This document shows, piece by piece, positions 5,372-11,754 of a stretch of DNA of 11,754 bases. Origin of the DNA: Candidatus Nitrosopumilus sp. (GTDB taxonomy: Archaea; Thermoproteota; Nitrososphaeria; Nitrososphaerales; Nitrosopumilaceae). The first letter of the stretch is position 1. Each line of letters begins with the position of its first letter. Position numbers and translations under genes: made by a program. Location of the stretch: NCBI GenBank assembly GCA_013203245.1, contig JABMOR010000134.1:1-11754 (forward strand), given 5' to 3'. Below the pieces are notes generated by a model, which was not told the origin of the DNA, did no database searches, and saw only the letters and a list, made by a program, of their open reading frames with translations.

Positions 5372-5887
5372 CTACGATGAGGAATAATTTAACCCATAAC
5401 TTCTAAATTCAAAAATAGACTTTCTCAATGTATCCATATCTACATTAAATTCAATGTCTGTGGGATTGCCTTTCTCTAATCCATCCTTTACTAAATCTAC
5501 ATTTAGTACATCTAATCTATTATTCCAAGTTGGTTCAACAGTAGTTGTCTGATCTAATTTAGTAAATCCTGATGTAGCAAATCCATTTGGATATGCCGCC
5601 TTGATTGAATCAGGTAAATCTTTCAATGCTAAGCGAAATTTAGTTTTATGACTAGTAAATTTATTGGAATAGTCTACATCATACTTGTTATCTGAATTAC
5701 GTGTTAATGATTTCAGATAGATTAGTTTTCCATATTCTTCAATTGCATGAGTGAGTATTGAATAGATTTCATAGATGTGAATATCTGGCATATCGTGATT
5801 TGGACTATTTGGATCACCTACACACTTGTAAAGAAAATCTAACATTCTTGCAACGTTGCCACGAATTTTTGTTTGTATGTCTGTCAT
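5372..5887 (-). CDS. Helical protein, possibly AbiV/HEPN-like
   Basis: About 170 residues, mainly helical, no signal peptide. The segment YEIYSILTHAIEEYGKLIYLKSL followed later by FTSHKTKFRLALKDLP resembles the pattern of AbiV-type HEPN proteins: an acidic EE(Y/L)GK helix, then a His-Lys helix. AbiV proteins are known from phage-defence abortive infection. The match was made by eye and is weak, so defence is only a possibility. The C-terminal third (FNVDMDTLRKSIFEFRSYG) is not assigned. The frame extends upstream to a TTG at 5917 (181 residues), but ATG at 5887 (MTDIQTKIRGNVARML) looks the more natural start; no clear TATA box decides between them. It is flanked by small Cys-rich genes with different promoters. 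Confidence 0.6.
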   Translation of the reverse strand: MTDIQTKIRGNVARMLDFLYKCVGDPNSPNHDMPDIHIYEIYSILTHAIEEYGKLIYLKSLTRNSDNKYDVDYSNKFTSHKTKFRLALKDLPDSIKAAYPNGFATSGFTKLDQTTTVEPTWNNRLDVLNVDLVKDGLEKGNPTDIEFNVDMDTLRKSIFEFRSYGLNYSSS

Positions 5888-6021
5888 TTGTTTTTCTGTG
5901 ATTATAATGACAGTCAAGTGATAACATTAGAAATAACGATCTAATGAAACTATCTAAGTTATGATTGAAGTTTAGAATCTTAGATTACTTCTTTTTAGAG
6001 TCTTAATTACAATAAATCAAC

Positions 6022-6285
6022 GTGAACAAACCAGAAGAAATGAATCAAATTGTATTAATGAAATTTGGTGAAAGAGCACCAAAAGAAGAGTGTGTCATTT
6101 GTGGGATGAAAGCACCCATAATGAATATAAAAAATATTGTGTTTCTGGATATTGAATCAAATAAAAAAGGAGTGTATAGTTATCATGAAAAATGCCTACC
6201 AAAACTAACAAAGGACTTTGCAGAATCATTAACAAACGTAAAAAATTCCGATGATTTAATGGATTTAAAAAAATATGTTATTTAA
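6022..6285 (+). CDS. Small zinc-finger-like protein, 87 residues
   Basis: CVIC (residues 24-27, in KEECVICGMKAP) and HEKC (YSYHEKCLPKL) form a CxxC...HxxC arrangement that can hold one zinc ion, with a strand-rich stretch between (IKNIVFLDIE). A helix-rich tail follows (SDDLMDLKKYV). Function is unknown; the layout is like small archaeal treble-clef proteins. The frame opens with GTG at 6022; an ATG at 6040 would trim six residues and cannot be excluded. About 50 bases upstream (5966-5980) is a 16-base stretch that also precedes the next gene, suggesting related promoters. Confidence 0.65.
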   Translation: MNKPEEMNQIVLMKFGERAPKEECVICGMKAPIMNIKNIVFLDIESNKKGVYSYHEKCLPKLTKDFAESLTNVKNSDDLMDLKKYVI

Positions 6286-6367
6286 TAATTTATGATGTTC
6301 TTCTATAACACTTCAAGATTATTGGAGTTTAGAATCTAACTAATTAGGAACTACTGAATCATCTAAA

Positions 6368-6568
6368 ATGAGATTATTGAATTTCAACTGTATATTTCCA
6401 TCTTGTAGTTTCAAACGTAATGAAATTGAAGAAGAAGAATTTCTAAAACATTTGAATGAAGAACACCATAAAGACATGCTAGATATTTCAAAAAAAGAGA
6501 ATATGTCGATTAAATCAGTGGAAATGATAACAGTATCTAATTCAACTGTATTCATTAATTCTGGTTAA
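6368..6568 (+). CDS. Small C2H2 zinc-finger protein, 66 residues
   Basis: Cys8 and Cys13 (NCIFPSCSFKR) with His28 and His33 (FLKHLNEEHHKDM) make a C-x4-C-x14-H-x4-H zinc finger. The acidic helix IEEEEFLKHLNEEH recalls the DUF1059-type small proteins, which have a similar Cys/His layout; the link is tentative. The C-terminal part (SIKSVEMITVSNSTVF) is probably one or two strands. It follows the 87-residue gene by 82 bases in the same direction, and shares a 16-base upstream sequence with it. Its role, whether DNA-, RNA- or protein-binding, is not visible in the sequence. Confidence 0.65.
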   Translation: MRLLNFNCIFPSCSFKRNEIEEEEFLKHLNEEHHKDMLDISKKENMSIKSVEMITVSNSTVFINSG

Positions 6569-6615
6569 TCTCAATACAGAATTCATCTGATTTCTATGAT
6601 TGTAAAATTAATAAT

Positions 6616-7254
6616 TTAAGATTTAATTTTTTTATTTTTTCGTCTTGCCCATTCATGAATTATTTCAACAAAATTTGAATCAAATTCATTTAGTAAATCT
6701 ACAAACTCATTTTGCGATACAGATACCCCATTTCCTTTATTATCAATCCAAGTGAGTCGGTCATTTTTAAAATACCGTGCTGAGTAACCTAAAACATTCC
6801 GAAGGTGAGTTGGAAATAGTTCCTCAAATTCTACCATTCCCAATTCTTGAGCAAGGCTTGTCACTAATTGATTTAATGTCATACTTTCTGTTATTCTAAT
6901 TCTCTTTTTACCTATTCTTTTAGTTGGGTCGATGTACTCTTTTAGAATTGTCTTGGTATTTTCAAGATAATTCAAACCATGAAAAATAAAATAATTTGAC
7001 ATCAATCTACTAGTAGATGCCTCATCAACATTGAATTTTTTTGAAATAAAACCTGAAAGTGTAATCATTTTTTTAGGATCTTGAAAAATATCATTAAATT
7101 CTTGAAACGTTTCAGTTTCTTCTTTACGATTATTGATGATGTGTTTTGTAATTTCAGGAAATTTTGAAAAATCTTTGTAAACTATCAGGTTTTTAGAGTC
7201 AGCTTTGTCAAAAAAGTCTTTTATAATTTTCGTTCGTCTATGAGGTGCAATCAC
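6616..7254 (-). CDS. Hypothetical protein, 212 residues
   Basis: Not recognised. It is soluble, mostly helical and basic at both ends (MIAPHRRTKIIKDFFDKADS at the start, EWARRKNKKIKS at the end). It seems to have two parts: residues about 1-110, helical (SRLMSNYFIFHGLNYLENTK), and residues about 125-205 (MTLNQLVTSLAQELGMVEF and LRNVLGYSARYF). The second has a short beta segment (LTWIDNKGNGVSVSQ). There are no Cys pairs and no membrane helix. The GTG start at 7254 is well supported: the best consensus promoter module copy in the window (7275-7291) has its box centred 25.5 bases upstream, and ACAGGGAATTT abuts the GTG. It is divergent from the GAPDH gene, 97 bases away. Confidence 0.75.
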   Translation of the reverse strand: MIAPHRRTKIIKDFFDKADSKNLIVYKDFSKFPEITKHIINNRKEETETFQEFNDIFQDPKKMITLSGFISKKFNVDEASTSRLMSNYFIFHGLNYLENTKTILKEYIDPTKRIGKKRIRITESMTLNQLVTSLAQELGMVEFEELFPTHLRNVLGYSARYFKNDRLTWIDNKGNGVSVSQNEFVDLLNEFDSNFVEIIHEWARRKNKKIKS

Positions 7255-7274
7255 AAATTCCCTGTAAGAATTTT

Positions 7275-7291
7275 GAACTTAAGCGTATTGG
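7275..7291 (-). promoter_or_regulatory. Promoter module copy for the 212-residue protein
   Basis: The minus strand reads CCAATACGCTTAAGTTC, the reference copy of the core. The CTTAAGTT box is at 7276-7283. AAAATT and then TTACAGGGAATT follow up to the GTG at 7254. Confidence 0.65.
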
Positions 7292-7322
7292 AAATGTACG
7301 CAACATAAGATAATCCTGAATC

Positions 7323-7330
7323 TAAATAAA
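7323..7330 (+). promoter_or_regulatory. TATA-like box of the GAPDH gene
   Basis: TAAATAAA, centred 25.5 bases before the ATG at 7352. This is a different sequence from the CTTAAG module used on the other side of the same intergenic gap. Confidence 0.5.
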
Positions 7331-7351
7331 TGGGTCCAACACATCTAATTT

Positions 7352-8401
7352 ATGAAGAAAGTCTTTGTTAATGGATATGGTTCTATTGGAAGTAGAATTG
7401 CTTCATTTCTAAAAGATGATCCAGAAATTACTATTGTAGGTATTGGAAAATACTCTCCAGATGATAAAGTAAATGACGCAATATCAAAAGGACTTGAGGT
7501 TTATGTCCCTGAATCACGATTAGATGTTTTTTCAAATTATAAAATTTCAGGCTCTATTGAATCGGCATTAGATGAATCGGATTTCGTCATTGATGCCGTA
7601 CCTGAAGGACAGGGTTACAAAAATAAAAAAAATCTTTATGAACCAAAAAACATTCCTGCAATTTATCAGGGTGGAGAATCCACAATTGGTTCTGAAGCAG
7701 TATCTGATTTATTATTTAATTCTAGAGTAAATTATGATCAAGCATTAGGAAAAAACCACGTAATGCAAGGTAGTTGTAATGTTACAGGAATGGGAAAAAT
7801 TTTAGAGCCACTACGCGATAAATTCGGTGATCGATTAGTTAGATTTGATGTTACTCTTGTAAGGAGATGGGCCGATATTGAACAAACTGAAAAAGAACTC
7901 TTAGACACCATAGAGATGACTGAAAAACCCCACCATGGAGATGATGTTAAACTATATTTTGGAAAAGATGCGCCTTTGTATGTTCGCGCTATCAAAGTTC
8001 CTACTAGACAAATGCACTTGCACATAATGGATATTAGATTCAAAGATACAGCACCAAAACCATCTGAAATTCACGATGTTTTTACAAACGAATTTGGAGT
8101 TGCAACACTTTGGACTGCAAAAGGAACTAAAGATGTGAGGGACTATGCTCAAAATATAGGATTTAATTTTACTGATACCAATATGATTCACATTCATGCA
8201 AACATGACTGCATCTATTGGAGATACTGTACAAATGATGTATTCTGATGATCAGACTGGAATTGTTATTCCTGAAAACCACATGTTAATGCAAGCAATGT
8301 TATTTCAAAAATCTTACAAAGAAGCATTTACTCATACTGAATCTATCTTTCACATGGCAGAGAAAAAACAGAAACTACAAGAATACTTTGCTAAAAAATA
8401 A
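7352..8401 (+). CDS. gap: Archaeal type II glyceraldehyde-3-phosphate dehydrogenase (phosphorylating)
   Basis: It interconverts glyceraldehyde 3-phosphate and 1,3-bisphosphoglycerate with NAD(P) (family activity EC 1.2.1.59). In an autotrophic archaeon it would run mainly toward sugar synthesis. At 349 residues it has the usual length. The N-terminal Rossmann motif is VNGYGSIGSRIASFL (Gly8, Gly10, Gly13). The catalytic cysteine is Cys142 in MQGSCNVTGMGKIL, and the general-base histidine is in QMHLHIMDIRF (His222 or His224). The region VRFDVTLVRRWADIEQTEK is typical of the archaeal rather than the bacterial enzyme. The ATG at 7352 is supported by a TATA-like box at 7323-7330. The gene stands alone, diverging from the 212-residue gene and converging on the CNNM-type gene, with only two bases between the stop codons. 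Confidence 0.96.
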   Translation: MKKVFVNGYGSIGSRIASFLKDDPEITIVGIGKYSPDDKVNDAISKGLEVYVPESRLDVFSNYKISGSIESALDESDFVIDAVPEGQGYKNKKNLYEPKNIPAIYQGGESTIGSEAVSDLLFNSRVNYDQALGKNHVMQGSCNVTGMGKILEPLRDKFGDRLVRFDVTLVRRWADIEQTEKELLDTIEMTEKPHHGDDVKLYFGKDAPLYVRAIKVPTRQMHLHIMDIRFKDTAPKPSEIHDVFTNEFGVATLWTAKGTKDVRDYAQNIGFNFTDTNMIHIHANMTASIGDTVQMMYSDDQTGIVIPENHMLMQAMLFQKSYKEAFTHTESIFHMAEKKQKLQEYFAKK

Positions 8402-8412
8402 TATTATTTTTT
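8393..8412. terminator. Perfect 20-base palindrome over both stop codons
   Basis: Six A, then TAATATTA, then six T: a perfect palindrome holding the TAA of GAPDH (8399-8401) and the TAA of the CNNM-type gene (8404-8406, minus strand). Each strand ends in a T6 tract just after its stop, so one element can stop both convergent transcripts in the T-run manner usual in archaea. Confidence 0.55.
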
Positions 8413-9657
8413 AATTCGCTCTATCCTTATTTTTTCTGCCATATTTTTTGTTACTTTTTGAACTACTATTTTTATATTGTCGATTTCTAATTTGTCTCCC
8501 TCTTGTGGAATATCTTGTAATCGCTCATGAAGTAAGCCGTTTAATGTACTATAATCATCGCCTTCAGGCAAGTCTGATTTAAAAATACTGTTGATCTTTT
8601 CAATTTCAATTGATCCATCCGTTTCAATTGTATCTTTATCAATTACACGATGATCTGCTTTGGGAGATGCATCTGTCTCGTCTTCAATATCTCCAATTAT
8701 TTCTTCAATTAGATCTTCTAATGTAACTAGCCCTTCAACACCTCCATGTTCATCCATTACTATGGCAAGATGTGTTTTCCTGCCTTTCATTTCTTTTAAT
8801 AATGAACTTACTCTTTTTTCTTGAGATACAAAAACAGGATCTCTTGAAATCTGCTTCAATGTTTTCATTTTATTATCTGATTCTAATTCCTGGAGGATAT
8901 CTTTGACATGAATAAATCCGACAATATCATCATTTGTCTCTCCAAAAATAGGTATTCTTGAATGAACGTTTTGATTAATCAATGGTAATGCTTCAAACAA
9001 TAGCATTTTTGCAGGGAGCGTGAACATCTTAGTTCTTGGGGTCATCACCGTTCGAATCACAGTATCATCAAATTCCAATGCACTATGAACAAGATCACTT
9101 TCATCTTTTTCTAATGCTTTATCGGCTAAACCTTGTTCTACAATTCCCTTAATCTCTTCTTCTGTGATTGGAGGTGAAGTGTCACTACTGCCAGTTAATT
9201 TAACCATTCTTTTTGTAATGATTTCAAATAATTTTACTATTGGCCATAACACATAACTGAACACAAGTAACACACGTGCAAATCGTAAAGCAATTTTTGT
9301 AGCGTTTGCATTACAATATGTTTTTGGAGTAATTTCACCAAAAACTAATATTAAAAATGTCATTACTCCAACTGCAATTCCTAAACCATCATTTCCAAAC
9401 AATCTGATTGCTAAACTCGTTGCAAGAGCTGAAGAACCAACATTTACCAGATTATTGCCAAGATTCACACTTGACATCATCCAACTTGGATTTTGTTTTA
9501 ATTTATAGAGTGCCTCTGATCCTTTTACTTTTTGTTTTCTTAATTGATTTACTTTTGAACTTCTCGTACCAACTAAAGCTACTTCTAGTCCACTGAAAAA
9601 TCCCGAAAATCCAATGAGAACAGCTAATACTGCAATCTCAATCCATAAATCTACCAT
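8404..9657 (-). CDS. CNNM/CorC-family membrane protein (DUF21 + CBS pair + CorC_HlyC)
   Basis: A 417-residue membrane protein of the family that includes CNNM magnesium transporters, CorC and the so-called hemolysin C proteins; likely a divalent-cation (Mg2+) exporter or its regulator. Domains in order: the DUF21/CNNM membrane domain (about 5-150), with helices around 5-28, 62-86, 90-107 and 125-148 and the hallmark FGEITPK (106-112); an acidic linker helix; the CBS pair (about 200-330), starting VMTPRTKM (204-211) and including FIHVKDIL and the signature VMDEHGGVEGLVTLEDLIEE; and a C-terminal CorC_HlyC domain (about 340-410, SIEIEKINSIF, LNGLLHERL). CBS pairs in this family sense adenine nucleotides. 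The ATG at 9657 has an AT-rich box at about 9682-9690. Substrate and direction are family inference. Confidence 0.93.
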   Translation of the reverse strand: MVDLWIEIAVLAVLIGFSGFFSGLEVALVGTRSSKVNQLRKQKVKGSEALYKLKQNPSWMMSSVNLGNNLVNVGSSALATSLAIRLFGNDGLGIAVGVMTFLILVFGEITPKTYCNANATKIALRFARVLLVFSYVLWPIVKLFEIITKRMVKLTGSSDTSPPITEEEIKGIVEQGLADKALEKDESDLVHSALEFDDTVIRTVMTPRTKMFTLPAKMLLFEALPLINQNVHSRIPIFGETNDDIVGFIHVKDILQELESDNKMKTLKQISRDPVFVSQEKRVSSLLKEMKGRKTHLAIVMDEHGGVEGLVTLEDLIEEIIGDIEDETDASPKADHRVIDKDTIETDGSIEIEKINSIFKSDLPEGDDYSTLNGLLHERLQDIPQEGDKLEIDNIKIVVQKVTKNMAEKIRIERIKK

Positions 9658-9681
9658 GATATTCTCGTAGAAAATTTAGAA

Positions 9682-9690
9682 TAATTATAA
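9682..9690 (-). promoter_or_regulatory. Possible TATA box of the CNNM-type gene
   Basis: The minus strand reads TTATAATTA, about 28 bases before the ATG at 9657. It lies in a 128-base gap after threonine synthase. No T-rich terminator was seen on the minus strand in that gap, so read-through from threonine synthase is also possible. Confidence 0.35.
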
Positions 9691-9785
9691 CAAATACACA
9701 TTTAGTTTTTTAACACCATCTTTTGGTTGTATTTTTTTTGTAAAACATGGATTTAAAGTTAGAGATGGAACTTTTCCGAGCCTAA

Positions 9786-11129
9786 TTAAGACTGATCTTT
9801 AGGTGGAATTGCAAATCTATTCTCAGGGTTTCTGTGATAATCTACAGGTATCATGGCATCTTTTTGTCTACCTGTAAGAATTCCTACAACCACATCATCT
9901 TTTTTGATTACTCCTTCGTTAATCAATTTCTTGATCCCTACTACTGTTGCCCCCGATGCCATTTCACAATCAAAACCATTTAGTCCAACAACTGACATAC
10001 CATCTAGCATTTCAGAATCTGTTACTGTAGTTACTACTCCATTAGTGAATTCTAATGCACGCAACCCTTTCAAAATATTTGCAGGTCTACCAATTTGAAT
10101 TGCAGTAGCTTTTGTTTTTGGTTTCAATCCTTCTTTATCTAAATGATCATAATATCTTGAAATTAATTCTACGTTAGGATCACCTTTATTCCATCGTAAC
10201 TCTTCATTTTCAAATTTACCATTATACAAATCAGATAATGTACTTGCACCTTCAGAATTAATTACGGCAATTCTTGGAATTTTTTTAATCCATCCCCATT
10301 CATGTAATTCCATTAATGCTTTACCACAGCTAGAGGTATTACCCAGAGCACCGCCCGGATAAACAATCCAATCCGGTGATTCCCAATGCAAATATTCTAA
10401 AGATCTGAATGGAATTGTTTTTTGTCCCTCAATTCTAAAAGGATTTATAGAATTTACTGTATATCCGTCATGATTTTGTGCATCATCTAATGATTGTTTT
10501 AATGCATCATCAAAGTTGCCGTCTACTTCTACAATCTGTGCTCCAAATTGATATGCTTGACTAAGTTTACCTGGAGCAATTTGACCTGATGGGATATACA
10601 CATCACAGTTTATCCCTTCGTTTGCTGCAAACATTCCTGCTGATGCAGATGTATTTCCAGTTGATGCACAAACAATTTTCTTTGCACCTACCATTTTTGC
10701 ATGAGTTACAGCAGCTGCCATTCCATTATCTTTGAATGATCCACTGGGATTGTACCCTTCAGGCTGTAACCACAAATTATTATTTGAAATTCCAATAAAT
10801 TCTGCAGCTTTTGACATTCGATATGGTTTAGACTGTCTTCCTTCTGCACCATCAAGTGAGACTAAATATTTTGAACATTCCTCTAGATTCTCAGTATCTA
10901 TTTGACAAAAATTCAATAGTTCTCTGAATCTCCAAACCCCACTTTCATCAAATATACTCCATCCAGAATCTCGTCTTTTGTAAAAGACTTCTTTAAGTGA
11001 TGATGGGGGTTTATTTTTATATTTTACATCTAACAAGTGACCTTGTTCACATTGAACATTTGTATTCTCAATTGGGTATTCTAATCCACATTTTGGATCA
11101 ATACATTTGAGATAGGCATCTCCTTTCAT
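9786..11129 (-). CDS. thrC: Threonine synthase (PLP-dependent)
   Basis: It converts O-phosphohomoserine to threonine with pyridoxal phosphate, the last step of threonine synthesis, in the cytoplasm. The protein is 447 residues. The PLP Schiff-base lysine is Lys133 in GYNPSGSFKDNGMAAA. The phosphate-cup loop is ASTGNTSAS (155-163), and YPGGALGNTSS is a second Gly-rich loop facing the cofactor. LTGRQKDAMIP near the end completes the fold-type II pattern. The N-terminus bears a small zinc-ribbon, as in many archaeal threonine synthases. Here the ligands appear to be Cys9, Cys14, Cys27 and His31 (LKCIDPKCGLEYP, VQCEQGHLL), which is wider first spacing and a His as fourth ligand. The ATG at 11129 has a TATA-like box (TTTAAATTAT) at 11151-11160. 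It lies upstream of the CNNM-type gene, with no functional link evident. Confidence 0.95.
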   Translation of the reverse strand: MKGDAYLKCIDPKCGLEYPIENTNVQCEQGHLLDVKYKNKPPSSLKEVFYKRRDSGWSIFDESGVWRFRELLNFCQIDTENLEECSKYLVSLDGAEGRQSKPYRMSKAAEFIGISNNNLWLQPEGYNPSGSFKDNGMAAAVTHAKMVGAKKIVCASTGNTSASAGMFAANEGINCDVYIPSGQIAPGKLSQAYQFGAQIVEVDGNFDDALKQSLDDAQNHDGYTVNSINPFRIEGQKTIPFRSLEYLHWESPDWIVYPGGALGNTSSCGKALMELHEWGWIKKIPRIAVINSEGASTLSDLYNGKFENEELRWNKGDPNVELISRYYDHLDKEGLKPKTKATAIQIGRPANILKGLRALEFTNGVVTTVTDSEMLDGMSVVGLNGFDCEMASGATVVGIKKLINEGVIKKDDVVVGILTGRQKDAMIPVDYHRNPENRFAIPPKDQS

Positions 11130-11150
11130 CGTAATTTCAGATAATTAGTG

Positions 11151-11160
11151 ATAATTTAAA
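11151..11160 (-). promoter_or_regulatory. TATA-like box of threonine synthase
   Basis: The minus strand reads TTTAAATTAT; the last eight bases are centred 25.5 bases before the ATG at 11129. Confidence 0.5.
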
Positions 11161-11222
11161 GCAAATCCTGTAAACATTGTTTGAGTTAATCTGTTTTTAC
11201 TAAACTTTAGATTAGATGTATT

Positions 11223-11609
11223 TTGATTCTATCTGTGGTTACTTATAATGAATATCTAAAGAAAATCCTTTCACAAACACTTGATTCGTATAATGGCCTT
11301 AAAGAAATTCAAGATAAACCCGGTGATCTTGATCACATCAAGAAAGAAATGCTGAAAATCAATGGGTTCCTCAAAGTGGCTACAAACAACCTTGATGAGT
11401 ATAAGATAACATTATCTGATTTTACAAAATTAAAATCAAAATTTGAGCATTATTTAGAAAATTATTTTTTTGAAAAAGAGATTGAAACTATGGCTCCATT
11501 ATATTCCGATGATGTTAACAGAGTAAAAAATATGAGATTAAAAATAATTGAAGCGCTAGAAGATAAGAAAATGATGGAAAGCATGGAGGATTTAATAGAA
11601 AAACTATGA
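11223..11609 (+). CDS. Coiled-coil hypothetical protein, about 125 residues
   Basis: Not recognised. The protein is almost wholly helical, charged and cysteine-free, with heptad-like stretches (YLKKILSQTLDSYNGLKEIQ, LKSKFEHYLENYFFEKEIE, MRLKIIEALEDKKMMESME). There is no signal or membrane segment; it may be a dimerising cytoplasmic protein. The frame opens with TTG at 11223, while a GTG at 11235 (VTYNEYLKK) is an equally likely start with an AT-rich CTTTAGAT box about 27 bases ahead. The ATG at 11216 is in another frame and closes at once. Its stop overlaps the start of the next small gene as ATGA, which indicates translational coupling and a shared transcript. Confidence 0.65.
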   Translation: MILSVVTYNEYLKKILSQTLDSYNGLKEIQDKPGDLDHIKKEMLKINGFLKVATNNLDEYKITLSDFTKLKSKFEHYLENYFFEKEIETMAPLYSDDVNRVKNMRLKIIEALEDKKMMESMEDLIEKL

Positions 11610-11710
11610 CTAGAGAGAGAAAATGCATCTTGTGTGGTTGTCGTGATCATAAACTTTTGGGATGTAATCGACATATATCAAAAAAATGTAGTTGTTATGA
11701 TGGTAATTGA
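11606..11710 (+). CDS. Cys-rich microprotein, 34 residues, coupled to the upstream gene
   Basis: It starts at the ATG inside ATGA that ends the coiled-coil gene, reads MTRERKCILCGCRDHKLLGC followed by NRHISKKCSCYDGN, and stops with TGA at 11708-11710. Six cysteines (7, 10, 12, 20, 28, 30) and two histidines (15, 23) in 34 residues are enough for one or two zinc ions; CxxCxC and CxC pairs are typical knuckles. Function is unknown. The four-base overlap implies the two proteins are made together and may work together. It is too short for usual gene-finding but is supported by composition and coupling. Confidence 0.6.
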   Translation: MTRERKCILCGCRDHKLLGCNRHISKKCSCYDGN

Positions 11711-11754
11711 TTTTTAAATAGTTACTTTCGTTTAGGGCCTGATCTTTCATGAAA
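11711..11754 (+). promoter_or_regulatory. AT-rich box near the window end, possible promoter of a next gene
   Basis: TTTTTAAATAG directly follows the microprotein stop. Transcription from it would start near 11742, and an ATG occurs at 11749, too close to the edge to test. Confidence 0.25.

Noticed and set aside
6340..6555. Minus-strand open frame of 71 codons
   Set aside because: It is the antisense shadow of the C2H2 zinc-finger gene at 6368-6568.
7738..8281. Two minus-strand frames within GAPDH
   Set aside because: They are antisense to a strongly conserved enzyme; codon shadow only.
9747..9785. Twelve-codon plus-strand frame between threonine synthase and the CNNM-type gene
   Set aside because: There is no promoter at the expected spacing and it is too short to separate from chance.
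9408..10098. Plus-strand frames opposite the CNNM-type gene and threonine synthase
   Set aside because: They are antisense to well-recognised genes, with no promoter or family likeness.
11462..11674. Minus-strand Ser-rich frame of 70 codons
   Set aside because: It is antisense to the coiled-coil gene and its coupled microprotein; the Ser/Ile richness arises from the complementary Lys/Glu codons.
1..11754. CRISPR arrays, insertion sequences, rRNA or tRNA genes
   Set aside because: No regularly spaced direct repeats, transposase-like frames, terminal inverted repeats or RNA gene signatures were seen.

Overview
The window reads as chromosomal DNA of an AT-rich archaeon, most probably an ammonia-oxidising Thaumarchaeote (Nitrososphaerota, Nitrosopumilus-like). 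The reasons are a mevalonate-pathway HMG-CoA synthase, an archaeal type II glyceraldehyde-3-phosphate dehydrogenase, a membrane-anchored DsbA-like oxidoreductase, and archaeal promoters. Many start codons here, including ATG, GTG and TTG starts, lie about 25.5 bases downstream of the centre of a TATA-like box. That spacing is what leaderless transcription would give. The lineage call is inference; no rRNA gene is present to confirm it.

Layout. Positions 1-3184 (all minus strand) hold the HMG-CoA synthase (3' end outside the window), the DsbA-like protein, a secreted protein gene broken by a frameshift, and a 74-residue Cys-rich small protein. Positions 3185-7290 form an accessory region of very small genes: three single-helix membrane microproteins (35, 23 and 34 residues), several Cys/His small proteins likely to bind zinc (41, 62, 81, 87 and 66 residues), a basic 110-residue protein, a helical protein with a faint AbiV/HEPN look and an unrecognised 212-residue protein. 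Positions 7352-11129 return to housekeeping genes: GAPDH (plus) converges on a CNNM/CorC-type membrane protein (minus), preceded by threonine synthase (minus). Positions 11223-11710 hold a coiled-coil protein translationally coupled to a 34-residue Cys-rich microprotein (plus).

The most unusual signal is a dispersed promoter module in the small-gene region. It has the core CAATACGCTTAAGTTC. In several copies the similarity runs on through an AT-rich spacer and a TTGTAGGGAATT-like initiator right up to the start codon. It precedes at least six small genes on the minus strand. One palindromic CTTAAG appears to serve two divergent genes. Two further minus-strand copies have no start codon at the expected place, so they may be relic promoters or drive non-coding RNA. 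A plus-strand copy precedes a stretch with no reading frame (3428-3530) that can fold into a closed multi-helix RNA ending in an inverted repeat.

How the genes relate: HMG-CoA synthase feeds isoprenoid (archaeal lipid) synthesis, GAPDH serves central carbon metabolism (gluconeogenesis in autotrophs of this group) and threonine synthase serves amino-acid synthesis. They are not one pathway. The small proteins look like a loosely co-regulated set of unknown function.
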